DNA from: RGIG5057 sp036653755
Lineage (GTDB): Bacteria > Bacillota > Clostridia > TANB77 > CAG-465
Length of the DNA: 62,486 nucleotides
Direction: 5' to 3'
NCBI GenBank assembly: GCA_036653755.1
Contig: JAVVTJ010000002.1
Span: forward strand, 1-62,486
Both the position numbers and the translations under genes were made by a program. Position 1 is the stretch's first letter. Each line of letters opens with the position of its first letter. Positions 41,227 to 50,398 of this stretch are shown here, in pieces. A model generated the notes under the pieces. That model did not search any database and had not been told where the DNA came from. It worked only from the letters and a program-made list of their open reading frames with translations.

Positions 41227-43488
41227 TTGCTATGTTCTATATGTAAAAAAAATATGGCTGTTATTTTTGTAAAAGAAAAAAATGAAACAACTGGTATGTG
41301 TTTAGAATGTGCTAAAAAAAAGGGAATAGATCCTATGAAAGCTATGATGGATCAATTTAAATCAGTTGGAAATTTAGATATGGAAAATTTAACATCCCAA
41401 TTTGATAAATTTATGCAAGATTTAGATCCTGCACAATTAGAAGAATTAGGTTCAAGTCCGTTTGCAAGTTTGAATTTAAATTCAGATGATATAGATTTAA
41501 CTGAAAAAGAAATAAAAAGTGATAAAAATAAAAACAATAAAAAAACTAAAACATTAGATATATATGGTGTTAATTTAACTGAAAAAGCTAGAAATAACGA
41601 ACTTGATATTGTTATTGGTAGAGATAAAGAATTAGAAAGAGTTGTACAAATATTAAATAGAAGAAATAAAAACAATCCTGCTTTAATTGGTGAACCTGGT
41701 GTTGGTAAAACTGCATTAGTAAATGCACTAGCTATTGCTATTGCAAAAGGTAGAGTACCTGCTAAATTAATTAATAAAGAAGTATATTTATTAGATATGA
41801 CATCACTAATTGCAGGAACTCAATTTAGAGGACAATTTGAATCAAGAGTTAAATCAATTATAGAAGAATGTAAAAATCATGGTAATATAATACTTGCAAT
41901 TGATGAAGTTCATAATATTGTAGGTGGTCAAGATCATGATAATTCTATGAATGCTGCTAATATGTTAAAACCTGCTTTATCTAATGGATATGTTCAATTA
42001 ATAGGAGCAACAACATTAAAAGAATATACAAAATATATAGAAAAAGATACTGCACTAGAAAGAAGATTTCAGACTGTTATAATTGATGAACCAAGTTTTG
42101 ATGATACAGTTAAAATATTAAAAGGTATTAGAAAATATTATGAAGATTATCATAAAGTAATAATACCTGATGAAACTTTATCTAAAGCTACTGAACTTTC
42201 TTTAAAATATATTCATGATAGATTTTTACCTGATAAAGCAATAGATTTAATAGATGAAGCAGCTTCAAGAGTTAATTTAGAAGATAATTTACTAGCTGAA
42301 GTTACTAAAACTTCTTTTAACCTTGTAGCTCTTGAAAATGAGTTAAAAAAGTTAGAAGATGAAACACAAATATCTGATAATCATATATATAAAGAAAATG
42401 AACCTACTAATTATGAAAAAGCAGCTGTTTTAAAAGAAGAAATATGTAAACTACAAACTAAACTAGATAATTTAAATGATAAAGTAAAACCTAAAACTGT
42501 AACAGAAGAACATTTAGCATCAGTTGTTGAACTTTGGACTAAAATACCAGTTACTAAAATTAAAACATCTGATAAAACAAAATTACTTAATTTAAGTAAT
42601 AATTTAAAGAAAAAAATTATAGGTCAAGATAATGCAATAAATTCAATAACAAATGCAATTATACGTAAAAGAGTAGGATTACAAAATATTGTAAAACCAC
42701 CTTCATTTATATTTGTTGGACCTACTGGTGTAGGTAAAACTGCCTTAGTAAAAGCACTAGCTTATGAATTATTCGATAGTGAAGAAGCAGTTATAAAACT
42801 AGATATGTCAGAATATAGTGAATCACATAGTACTTCTAAATTAATAGGTTCTCCTCCAGGATATGTTGGATATGATGAAGCAGGACAATTGACAGAAAAA
42901 GTTAGAAGAAAACCATATAGTATAATTTTATTTGATGAAATTGAAAAAGCTCATTCTAGTATATATAATGTATTATTACAAATATTAGATGAAGGAAAGC
43001 TTACAGATTCACAAGGAAAATCAGTTTCGTTTAAGCATACAATTATTGTTATGACTTCAAATTTAGGTACAAATTTTAAAAGTGACGGTTATGGATTTAC
43101 TAATAATTTATTAGAAAAAGATTTATTAAATAATAAAATAGATGATAGTTTAAAAGATTTTTTTAGTCCTGAATTTTTAAATAGAGTTGATGAAATAGTT
43201 TCATTTAATAAATTAGATAAAACAAGTATATTAAATATAACTAAAATAATGATAAATGAATTTTTATCAGAAGCTACAAAAAAAGGTTATAATTTCAAAG
43301 TAACTGATAATGTTATTAATTATATATCTAAAATAGGATATGATCCTAAATTTGGTGCTAGACCTCTAAGAAGAGCAATTCAAAAAAATATAGAAGATAA
43401 CATTTCTATCCAATTATTAAAAGGTAGTATTCTAAAAAATTCAGAATATAGTATAGATTTAATTGATAACAAAATTGTTGTAAAATAG
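41227..43488 (+). CDS. clpE: ClpE-like AAA+ protease ATPase with N-terminal zinc finger
   Basis: The start TTG 41227 lies 8 bases after GAGGAG, placing the zinc finger first: LCSICKKNMAVIF, then CLECAKKKG. Two AAA+ modules follow: Walker A GEPGVGKTALVN with IDEVHNIVG, then GPTGVGKTALVKALAYELF with LFDEIEKAHSSIYNVLLQIL. Between them is a short middle domain (ENELKKLEDETQI). The C-terminus ends FGARPLRRAIQKNIED. It has the zinc finger instead of a ClpC-type N-domain, hence ClpE. It unfolds substrates for ClpP and is usually stress-induced. Confidence 0.9.
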   Translation: MLCSICKKNMAVIFVKEKNETTGMCLECAKKKGIDPMKAMMDQFKSVGNLDMENLTSQFDKFMQDLDPAQLEELGSSPFASLNLNSDDIDLTEKEIKSDKNKNNKKTKTLDIYGVNLTEKARNNELDIVIGRDKELERVVQILNRRNKNNPALIGEPGVGKTALVNALAIAIAKGRVPAKLINKEVYLLDMTSLIAGTQFRGQFESRVKSIIEECKNHGNIILAIDEVHNIVGGQDHDNSMNAANMLKPALSNGYVQLIGATTLKEYTKYIEKDTALERRFQTVIIDEPSFDDTVKILKGIRKYYEDYHKVIIPDETLSKATELSLKYIHDRFLPDKAIDLIDEAASRVNLEDNLLAEVTKTSFNLVALENELKKLEDETQISDNHIYKENEPTNYEKAAVLKEEICKLQTKLDNLNDKVKPKTVTEEHLASVVELWTKIPVTKIKTSDKTKLLNLSNNLKKKIIGQDNAINSITNAIIRKRVGLQNIVKPPSFIFVGPTGVGKTALVKALAYELFDSEEAVIKLDMSEYSESHSTSKLIGSPPGYVGYDEAGQLTEKVRRKPYSIILFDEIEKAHSSIYNVLLQILDEGKLTDSQGKSVSFKHTIIVMTSNLGTNFKSDGYGFTNNLLEKDLLNNKIDDSLKDFFSPEFLNRVDEIVSFNKLDKTSILNITKIMINEFLSEATKKGYNFKVTDNVINYISKIGYDPKFGARPLRRAIQKNIEDNISIQLLKGSILKNSEYSIDLIDNKIVVK

Positions 43489-43490
43489 AT

Positions 43491-43522
43491 AAAAAGATGC
43501 CAAAATTAGGCATCTTTTTTAT
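43491..43522 (+). terminator. Terminator of clpE
   Basis: AAAAGATGCC pairs with GGCATCTTTT and is followed by T's, directly after the stop. Confidence 0.85.
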
Positions 43523-44074
43523 TTAACTTTCTATATCTTCAATTATACTATTTAACTCTTCTAATGTATTTAATTTTATTCCTTTTTCTAATTCTTCTAT
43601 TATTTCTTCTCTTAAACTAGATTTAGGTATTTCTGTATTTTTATACATTGTTGATATTTCTGGGCTATCTAATTTATATATAACAACAAAATCATTTTCT
43701 AATTTAAGTTCAAAATGATTAGGACAATTTGAATTTATTATTTTTTTAAACTTTATATTATTTTTATTTTCTTCTACAACTTTATATTCTTTATTTGTTT
43801 TTTCTTTTATTTTATCAATTGTAGTTCCAAATTCAGTATTTTTAATAATAATACTTTCATTACAACTTGTATAATAATCTTCGTATATTACTTCTATATC
43901 TGAGTTTTCAACCTTTTGTATAACAGATATTATTTCATCATTATTTTCTACTTTTTTAACCTTTGTTTCTTTAACTAATGCTTTATCACTTATTCTAAAC
44001 CCTATATAAGTTCCAAGTGTAAGAAGAATAATTGCAAAACAAAAAACAAATATTTTATATATTGTTTTATTCAT
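43523..44074 (-). CDS. BofC-like sporulation protein
   Basis: This 183-residue protein has a signal anchor (residues 7-27), then a region with IEVIYEDYYTSCNESIIIKN, FKKIINSNCPNHFELKLEND and VIYKLDSPEIS. The paired cysteines and this order match the BofC C-terminal domain of Clostridia. BofC-type proteins act between forespore and mother cell in sigma-K control, and bofA lies nearby at 48530. The exact role here is inferred. Confidence 0.65.
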   Translation of the reverse strand: MNKTIYKIFVFCFAIILLTLGTYIGFRISDKALVKETKVKKVENNDEIISVIQKVENSDIEVIYEDYYTSCNESIIIKNTEFGTTIDKIKEKTNKEYKVVEENKNNIKFKKIINSNCPNHFELKLENDFVVIYKLDSPEISTMYKNTEIPKSSLREEIIEELEKGIKLNTLEELNSIIEDIES

Positions 44075-44131
44075 ATAATCACCTATGTATATATGTTTTG
44101 CAATAATTTATTTTTTATACAATAATATTTT

Positions 44132-44821
44132 TTATTGTACTACTTCTAAACTATCTTTTTTATTTAAATCTTCTAAACCTGTTACATTATAATATGTAGT
44201 TGGAGTATCACCTACTATAACTGTTTCAGCTACTGTAATATCATTTACATATTCTTGTGATGATGTATAAAATGGTGCAATCAAACCTACCTTAGTTGTT
44301 ATTTCAATAAATATTCTATGTCTAATTTGATTTATACCTGCTTGTTGAAATTCAGATTTAAATTTTGCTGTTACATTACCTATTGGTATAACTTTAAGTG
44401 ATATTTTAGGTCCAAATCCACTAAATATATTTAAATTAAATATACTTGCTATTGGTATTTTAATATATTTATTTTCTATATTTTGCAATTTATTTGATAT
44501 ACTAGATGATATTTCAGTAGAAAGTCTATTAAGTTCCATTACATTTGCATTTATTGATACTATTTTTCCAGATGAATTTTGTTTTAAATTAACTAGATCA
44601 TCATAATCTGTATTTTTTATATTTTCTGATACTGCTTTATTTGTAGCATCTAGTGCTAAATATTTTGCATTAGCCTGGCACATAGTATTTATTATTGGAA
44701 TTGCTCCATTATACATATATATTGCTATACAAATTATAGTGATAATTATTAAAGAAAAAAAGACAAATGCCTTATTCAAACGCATTTGTCTTAATGTTCT
44801 TGTGTAATATTTTAATCTCAT
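44132..44821 (-). CDS. yunB: Sporulation protein YunB
   Basis: This 229-residue protein has one membrane segment (near 18-38), then KYLALDATNKAVSENI, GKIVSINANVMELNRLSTEI, IPIASIFNLNIFSGFGPKIS and GINQIRHRIFIEI, all characteristic of YunB. YunB is needed for efficient sporulation in Bacillus. It directly follows the SPOCS/LysM gene (4-base gap), so both belong to one sporulation operon. Confidence 0.9.
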   Translation of the reverse strand: MRLKYYTRTLRQMRLNKAFVFFSLIIITIICIAIYMYNGAIPIINTMCQANAKYLALDATNKAVSENIKNTDYDDLVNLKQNSSGKIVSINANVMELNRLSTEISSSISNKLQNIENKYIKIPIASIFNLNIFSGFGPKISLKVIPIGNVTAKFKSEFQQAGINQIRHRIFIEITTKVGLIAPFYTSSQEYVNDITVAETVIVGDTPTTYYNVTGLEDLNKKDSLEVVQ

Positions 44822-44825
44822 ATTT

Positions 44826-46361
44826 TTACCTTATTATTAATATTTTCTGTCCTACATCTATTATATCTGGATTTATAATATCATTAGTTTTAACAATTTT
44901 TTCTACTGTAGTTTTATATTTTTTAGCAATAGACCATAAAGTATCTTTTGGTTTTACTATATATATATTCATACTATCCATTTTAGATGAATCTAACTCT
45001 TTTTCTTCTATTTTTTCAATTATATTTAAATGTTCAACATTTTCTATTTTAACTTTTAAATTTAATTTAATTTTAACATCTAAATCTTTACCACTTTGTA
45101 ATATACTTGCTTTATCTATATAAATACTTAAACTTACGTTAGAATTATTTTTTATTTCTTCAACAGTAAACTCTTCATTTATTGCAACATCTACAATTTT
45201 ATTTTCTATTTCTAATGTATCAGTATTTTGAATCAATAAACTTATTTTAACATTACCTTCAACATTTATATTATTTCCAATTTGTTTTAACATAATATAA
45301 TTTGTATCTACTATATAATCTAAAATTTTAGAATTATCTGGAAGTGCGTTATTTAATATTTCTTTTATTTCAATACCTTTTATTATATCATCTTTATTTT
45401 TAATAGCATTTACTGGAATACTTTCATACTCTAATTCTCTATTTTCACTATAAAAATCTTCTACATATGCAATTTCTTCTTCTTCATTCATATCAACATT
45501 TACACCTATTTGATATTCAACATTCATTGTTTTAGAAGTTACAATATCATTATTTGGATGCATATTAAAATCATTTATATTATATTCAATATCAAATCTA
45601 GATTTATCTGTTATATTTTCCATTTCTACCATACCAGAAAAAGGTATCTCTATATCTACTTTTTTAACTTCTGTATCTTGACTATCAACTAAATATAACA
45701 CAGCTACTACTATATCACCTTTTATCATTATTTTATTATAACTTTCTTTATATTCTGTATTTTTAATTTTAGGCTCTACTCTTAATATTTCATAAAAATT
45801 TTCTGCCTCTTTTGGTATCATAATATCTTCCTTAGATGCTATTATATTATATTCACTTCTTATTAAATTATTAAATTTATTTTTATTTAATTTTGTTTCA
45901 ATTTTTTTATCTTCACTAAATTTTTCAATTAAATCAACTCTTGTTTTTTGCATTCCTTTAATATTAAATATAACCTCTGTTTTTATTGCTATTTTTCTTT
46001 CATTAGGGAGTGAATAAATAACATTTTTAACAATTGGATTTACTTTTACTTTCATATCTTTACGAATATTTTTTATATTTAAAATTTGTGTATATGGAAG
46101 TGATACAAATAATCCTCTTGTGCCCATATTAGTTTCATTTGCTTTATATATAACGTAATAATTAATTTTACCAGTAACTTTAACTTTACCATCCATAGTC
46201 TCAATATCATTTACATATGGATTTACTGCAACATTTATTATTTTAATTGCATCAGGTTTTGTATCTGGAACAAGAATATCTTGTTCTAACCATACACTAA
46301 CACTTTCTCTTATTGGAATAGTATACAACTTTAATGACTTATTTTCTGTATTTAATAACAT
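44826..46361 (-). CDS. SPOCS (DUF3794) and LysM spore-coat/cortex protein
   Basis: This 511-residue protein has repeated SPOCS domains, seen as VSVWLEQDILVPDTKPDAIK at the N-terminus and later ones near residues 180-290 and 330-430, then a LysM domain at the C-terminus (YIVKPKDTLWSIAKKYKTT to IDVGQKILIIR). Such proteins localise to the spore envelope. SafA- or SpoVID-like functions are suggested by LysM, but the domain order is the Clostridia type. Confidence 0.88.
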   Translation of the reverse strand: MLLNTENKSLKLYTIPIRESVSVWLEQDILVPDTKPDAIKIINVAVNPYVNDIETMDGKVKVTGKINYYVIYKANETNMGTRGLFVSLPYTQILNIKNIRKDMKVKVNPIVKNVIYSLPNERKIAIKTEVIFNIKGMQKTRVDLIEKFSEDKKIETKLNKNKFNNLIRSEYNIIASKEDIMIPKEAENFYEILRVEPKIKNTEYKESYNKIMIKGDIVVAVLYLVDSQDTEVKKVDIEIPFSGMVEMENITDKSRFDIEYNINDFNMHPNNDIVTSKTMNVEYQIGVNVDMNEEEEIAYVEDFYSENRELEYESIPVNAIKNKDDIIKGIEIKEILNNALPDNSKILDYIVDTNYIMLKQIGNNINVEGNVKISLLIQNTDTLEIENKIVDVAINEEFTVEEIKNNSNVSLSIYIDKASILQSGKDLDVKIKLNLKVKIENVEHLNIIEKIEEKELDSSKMDSMNIYIVKPKDTLWSIAKKYKTTVEKIVKTNDIINPDIIDVGQKILIIR

Positions 46362-46509
46362 AATAATTTCCTCCTATATTTTTATATTACAATATATGAA
46401 CGATTTTATTAAATATTACTATCAATTTAATTTTAGTTTCATATTATATATTAGTAAATTAAATATTAATTTACATTAGATATTTATCCAATAGTTAATT
46501 TTTTAGAAA

Positions 46510-46546
46510 TATAGCAAGATAATATATAATTTATCTTGCTATTTTA
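46510..46546 (-). terminator. Hairpin after ypeB
   Basis: ATAGCAAGATA pairs with TATCTTGCTAT across a short AT-rich loop, just downstream of the ypeB stop. The U tract is weak. Confidence 0.55.
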
Positions 46547-46554
46547 TAACATAT

Positions 46555-47931
46555 TTACATTGTTAATGTTCCATTTGGAGTATCTATTATTATATGTACT
46601 TTTTCTTCTTCACTAGTTAATGCATTTATATATATAATATACTGTTTATCATTAATATTTCCTTTAAATTCATAAACTAAAAGTTCTTTTTTTGATTCTG
46701 TTGGTATAACAGCTAAACGCTCACTTTCAATTTTTAAACTACCATTTAATTTGTCTTTTGCTTCTTTAATTGTAATTTTTGGTTTTAAATTATTTCTTAA
46801 TTCATGATTAAATGTATATCCACCAGTTTCTACTGAACATACTTCTCCATTATCTAACGCAATTTTTACTTTTACTAAATCAGGATATAACAAAACATTA
46901 TCTTGAATTGCTGCATAATTTATTGTTATTAAATTTTCTGTTATTAAATAATATGTATCTTCAATATTATCAATACCAATTGTTTTTAAAAATTCTTTAC
47001 CTATTTTAATTGCTTTTTGTGATGTTATTTTAATTTCTTTTACATCTTTATCACTAAGTATTAAATATACTCCACCTTGTTTAGTCATTGATATGTAACG
47101 AGTATTTTCTAATCCTTTTAATTTTACATTAAATTCATATAACTCTAATTCATTATTATTTTCTCCAATATATTCAATATTTTCTATATTATCAATTCCA
47201 AATATTTGAATTAATTTATCTTTTACTTGTGCATCAGTAAAAATTTCTTCTGATAAATATTTTGGTTTTAAATTAGTAATATGGTTAGAATATGCTCCAT
47301 CATATATTAATCCTTCATAATCTTGAAAAGTTTTTGATATATTTTGTATATTACTTACAGTTACATTTTTATCTAACTCTGCATTTCCAACTTTTTCTAC
47401 TTCATCCCATTTTAAACTACCAACACAAAGCTGTGAATAAATATTATTTGAAACTTCAAGTAATTCAGTACTACTTTTATTTAATTTAGCAATTTCGTTA
47501 TATTCTTCATTTGTTAACAGATTTCCTTTAACTACTTTTTTCATTAAATAATATGAATAATCACTAAGTTGGCATAAATATTTTGATGTTTTACTCATAT
47601 TATCTTGTAAAATTGGTAAATTTGCTAAATTTTCTTTTGCTAAATTAGATTGTCTCCAAATATCTGCAAGTGTTGAAGTTACTAGCGCTTTATCTGTAAT
47701 AACGCTAAGTTTTGTTAATTGTAAATCAACATTTTTTACATAACTTATCATTTCATACATTCCTCTGTTATATTCATCTTGAACTAATTGTTTTTGTCTT
47801 TTAAAGTTATTAGTCATTTCCATACCAAATATACAAAAAAATCCAAATATACAGAAAAATATAACTGAAACAACTTTTGAATCTAATCTTCTTTTTAATC
47901 TATCTACATATATTTCAAATTTTTCTATCAT
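46555..47931 (-). CDS. ypeB: Germination protein YpeB
   Basis: This 458-residue protein has a signal anchor (VVSVIFFCIFGFFCIFGMEM), a helical N-terminal domain (RQKQLVQDEYNRGMYEMISY) and three PepSY-type beta domains in the C-terminal half (EIKITSQKAIKIGKEFLKTI, KPKITIKEAKDKLNG). YpeB stabilises SleB in the spore and is processed at germination. Its start overlaps the sleB stop (ATGA), showing coupled translation. Confidence 0.92.
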   Translation of the reverse strand: MIEKFEIYVDRLKRRLDSKVVSVIFFCIFGFFCIFGMEMTNNFKRQKQLVQDEYNRGMYEMISYVKNVDLQLTKLSVITDKALVTSTLADIWRQSNLAKENLANLPILQDNMSKTSKYLCQLSDYSYYLMKKVVKGNLLTNEEYNEIAKLNKSSTELLEVSNNIYSQLCVGSLKWDEVEKVGNAELDKNVTVSNIQNISKTFQDYEGLIYDGAYSNHITNLKPKYLSEEIFTDAQVKDKLIQIFGIDNIENIEYIGENNNELELYEFNVKLKGLENTRYISMTKQGGVYLILSDKDVKEIKITSQKAIKIGKEFLKTIGIDNIEDTYYLITENLITINYAAIQDNVLLYPDLVKVKIALDNGEVCSVETGGYTFNHELRNNLKPKITIKEAKDKLNGSLKIESERLAVIPTESKKELLVYEFKGNINDKQYIIYINALTSEEEKVHIIIDTPNGTLTM

Positions 47932-48464
47932 TTTTTCTTCTCCTCGTTTGCAAATCTATGACCACCAATAGTTTTTATAGTTTTAAGTGAAAATAACCAT
48001 TTACTTTTTGTATATCTTGGATCATAAAAATATAACGCACCATTACTAGGATCTGCACCATTCATTGCTTCTTTTGCAGCTTTAAGTACTGTTGAACCTT
48101 TTTCAAATGGTTTATTAAATTGTCCATCAGTTACACAAGTAAATTGTCCTTTTTGATAAATAACACCAGATATAGTATTAGGAAATTCAGAACTTTTTAC
48201 TCTATTTAATACAACAGCTCCAACTGCAACTTGACCTTCATATGGCTCACCTCTTGCTTCTCCATTAATAAGTCTTGCTAAAAGCTGAGTTACATCACTT
48301 CCAGTTGAAGGAGATGTAGTTGAAATAGAACTACTTTTTTTATCAGCAGCAAATAATTCTGGTATATTTAAAGTTACATTATTAACTGAAATATATAACG
48401 AAATTATAAGCAAAAAAATAAAAAATAAAAAAACTGTATATTTCTTAAAATAAAATACTTTCAT
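47928..48464 (-). CDS. sleB: Spore cortex-lytic enzyme SleB
   Basis: This 178-residue lytic transglycosylase cleaves cortex peptidoglycan at germination. After a signal segment and a Ser/Thr linker, the hydrolase_2 domain starts with LLARLINGEARGEPYEGQVA, which contains the catalytic Glu, then AVVLNRVKSSEFPNTISGVI, QFTCVTDGQFNKPFEKGS and ALYFYDPRYTKSKWLFS. The N-terminal peptidoglycan-binding domain of Bacillus SleB is absent, as in short Clostridia forms. Confidence 0.9.
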   Translation of the reverse strand: MKVFYFKKYTVFLFFIFLLIISLYISVNNVTLNIPELFAADKKSSSISTTSPSTGSDVTQLLARLINGEARGEPYEGQVAVGAVVLNRVKSSEFPNTISGVIYQKGQFTCVTDGQFNKPFEKGSTVLKAAKEAMNGADPSNGALYFYDPRYTKSKWLFSLKTIKTIGGHRFANEEKKK

Positions 48465-48529
48465 ATTGCCTCCTATTTAATAGTATTTTTAGCATTTTTA
48501 GAAAAAATATACAATTTTAATTATTTATC

Positions 48530-48781
48530 TTAAAAGATATAATTAACTATTATAAGAAGTATAACTCCTGGGATTCCTAATATTCCAGCTGTAAGCGAAG
48601 TAACTGTATTAAATGGAATATGAAGTCCAAAATTTATTCCAAAAGTATTTACTAATACAATTAGTAATATTCCAAATAAAATATTAAGTATTAACTTAAA
48701 AATAACTTTAAAAGGCCAAGATAAAACTTTTGCTATTATAAATATAGCAACTAAACAACCAATAAAAATAACATATTCCAT
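48530..48781 (-). CDS. bofA: Pro-sigma-K processing inhibitor BofA
   Basis: This 83-residue integral membrane protein is almost wholly hydrophobic, with the BofA pattern IAKVLSWPFKVIFKLILNIL, LLIVLVNTFGINFGLHIPFN and LTAGILGIPGVILLIIV. BofA restrains the SpoIVFB protease until the forespore signals. In many genomes it lies near recR; here recR is about 9 kb away. Confidence 0.9.
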   Translation of the reverse strand: MEYVIFIGCLVAIFIIAKVLSWPFKVIFKLILNILFGILLIVLVNTFGINFGLHIPFNTVTSLTAGILGIPGVILLIIVNYIF

Positions 48782-48915
48782 ATAAATTCCTCTTTTCTTA
48801 TATTATTTTATTAAAATAAAAAATATTTATTACTTTTTATTCATTATATATTATTTTAATCATAATGTATATTATAACAACAAACTACAATATATCAACA
48901 AATGGAGGTATAATT

Positions 48916-49230
48916 ATGTGTAATTATAATGAAAAACATGATGAATTTTGTTTAAACACAAACATAAGACTTGTAGGTTTAATTTCAAATTTTAAACTTT
49001 ATATTAATGGTAATTTACTAATAAGTAACTGTATTAATTTTTCATATATCAAAAATACTTTATTTATTACAAAAAGTAATAATATAATATATATCTTTAG
49101 TATTGATGCAAATAATATAGTTACAAAGCTTGATGATTTTAACCTTCTTTTAGAAAATTCAAAAACAATTAGAATAGGTATAACAAAATATATAATAGAT
49201 GCTAATTGTGATATAACAAGTCATCAATAA
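48916..49230 (+). CDS. Hypothetical protein (104 aa)
   Basis: ATG 48916 follows AATGGAGGTA. The protein begins MCNYNEKHDEFCLNTNIRLV and is beta-rich with alternating hydrophobic residues (FKLYINGNLLISNC, IIYIFSIDANNIVT). There is no signal peptide or membrane segment. It stands alone on the plus strand between sporulation and acyltransferase genes. Not recognised. Confidence 0.5.
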   Translation: MCNYNEKHDEFCLNTNIRLVGLISNFKLYINGNLLISNCINFSYIKNTLFITKSNNIIYIFSIDANNIVTKLDDFNLLLENSKTIRIGITKYIIDANCDITSHQ

Positions 49231-49272
49231 AATAAGCAGTACAAATTATAATTATTTGTACTGCTTATTTTA
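49229..49272. terminator. Bidirectional terminator
   Basis: AATAAGCAGTACAAAT pairs with ATTTGTACTGCTTATT with a short loop. It is flanked by T-rich sequence on the plus strand and A-rich on the other side, between convergent genes. Confidence 0.8.
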
Positions 49273-50388
49273 TTATTTTAAATTTAATTTATCTAATTCA
49301 TTTTTATTTGTAAAATTATATATGTTATAAATAAATAAACAATCTGCACCTTTCATATCTTGTATATATTCTTTTATATCACCATTTATATATCTTAAAT
49401 CAAGTACAGTTATTTTGTTATAATGATTGCTAAGAAGTGGAATTAAATTATGTGCATATGAATCTTTTATAACTAATAACTTTTTATCATTATTAACATT
49501 TGTTGTAATATCAACTATTGAATGATTACCATCTAAAAATACTGTATATTTATCTTTTTTATTTAAATTATTCATTTCATAAACATCATTTGTTATTTTT
49601 TCTTTATCATAAACTACATTATATTTTATATTGTTATTAATATATATATCTATATTATCAGGTTTTAATAAATAATTATTTGCTTTTGAATATAGTGAAC
49701 CATAAAAATCATCTGCTACTTTTTGTTTAGAATAACTAATATTTTCATTTATATTAGTTACTTCTTTCCACTTTTCATAAGCTAAATATGCACCATTTTG
49801 AGTCCAATGATGATCTAATTTAAAATATAAATCTTGATTTGTATTTTGTTTTAATTTATCAATAACATTAATACTTTTAAAATTAAATTTGTTATATATA
49901 TCTAATATATATTTTTCCTCATCATTTACTTTTGAATTTTTAGGTAACATATTATTATATATTAAAGTTGCTGTTGGAACTAACATAAGCTCAGTTTTTA
50001 TATTATAATTTTCATATATTTTTTTTGTAAAATTATTTAAAATATTAACATTTTTTTTAACATCTTCTAAATTTATATCTTTGTTTATTTCAAATAATCT
50101 ACCATCTTCCCCAAAATATACTCTTGTATTATCTTTTTTTCCTATTGCAAGCTGACTTAAAGTTTTTAAAGATACAAATTCATCTCTAAATATTACATTA
50201 TCTGAAACATAATTTTCAACGTCTTTTGTATAACTACCATTATATAATTTATCAAAAGAAAAAGAAGGAAACTTTGTTAAATTTCTATTTTCATTATTTG
50301 AAAAATCTTTATCTGTAATTATACTACTTATTATTCCTACTGAAAATATACACAAACAAAAAGATACTATTAAAATTTTATTATACAT
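49273..50388 (-). CDS. DHHW-family (AlgJ/AlgX-like) O-acetylation partner
   Basis: This 371-residue exported protein has an N-terminal signal anchor and the family motif LYFKLDHHWTQNGAYLAYEK, with a later DGNHSIVDI and IKDSYAHNLIPLLS. These carry the SGNH-like Asp/His and Ser positions. Such proteins transfer acetyl groups to extracellular polysaccharide delivered by an MBOAT protein. The MBOAT gene lies 10 bases upstream, so the two form one operon. The target polymer is not known. Confidence 0.85.
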   Translation of the reverse strand: MYNKILIVSFCLCIFSVGIISSIITDKDFSNNENRNLTKFPSFSFDKLYNGSYTKDVENYVSDNVIFRDEFVSLKTLSQLAIGKKDNTRVYFGEDGRLFEINKDINLEDVKKNVNILNNFTKKIYENYNIKTELMLVPTATLIYNNMLPKNSKVNDEEKYILDIYNKFNFKSINVIDKLKQNTNQDLYFKLDHHWTQNGAYLAYEKWKEVTNINENISYSKQKVADDFYGSLYSKANNYLLKPDNIDIYINNNIKYNVVYDKEKITNDVYEMNNLNKKDKYTVFLDGNHSIVDITTNVNNDKKLLVIKDSYAHNLIPLLSNHYNKITVLDLRYINGDIKEYIQDMKGADCLFIYNIYNFTNKNELDKLNLK

Positions 50389-50398
50389 AAAAATCTCC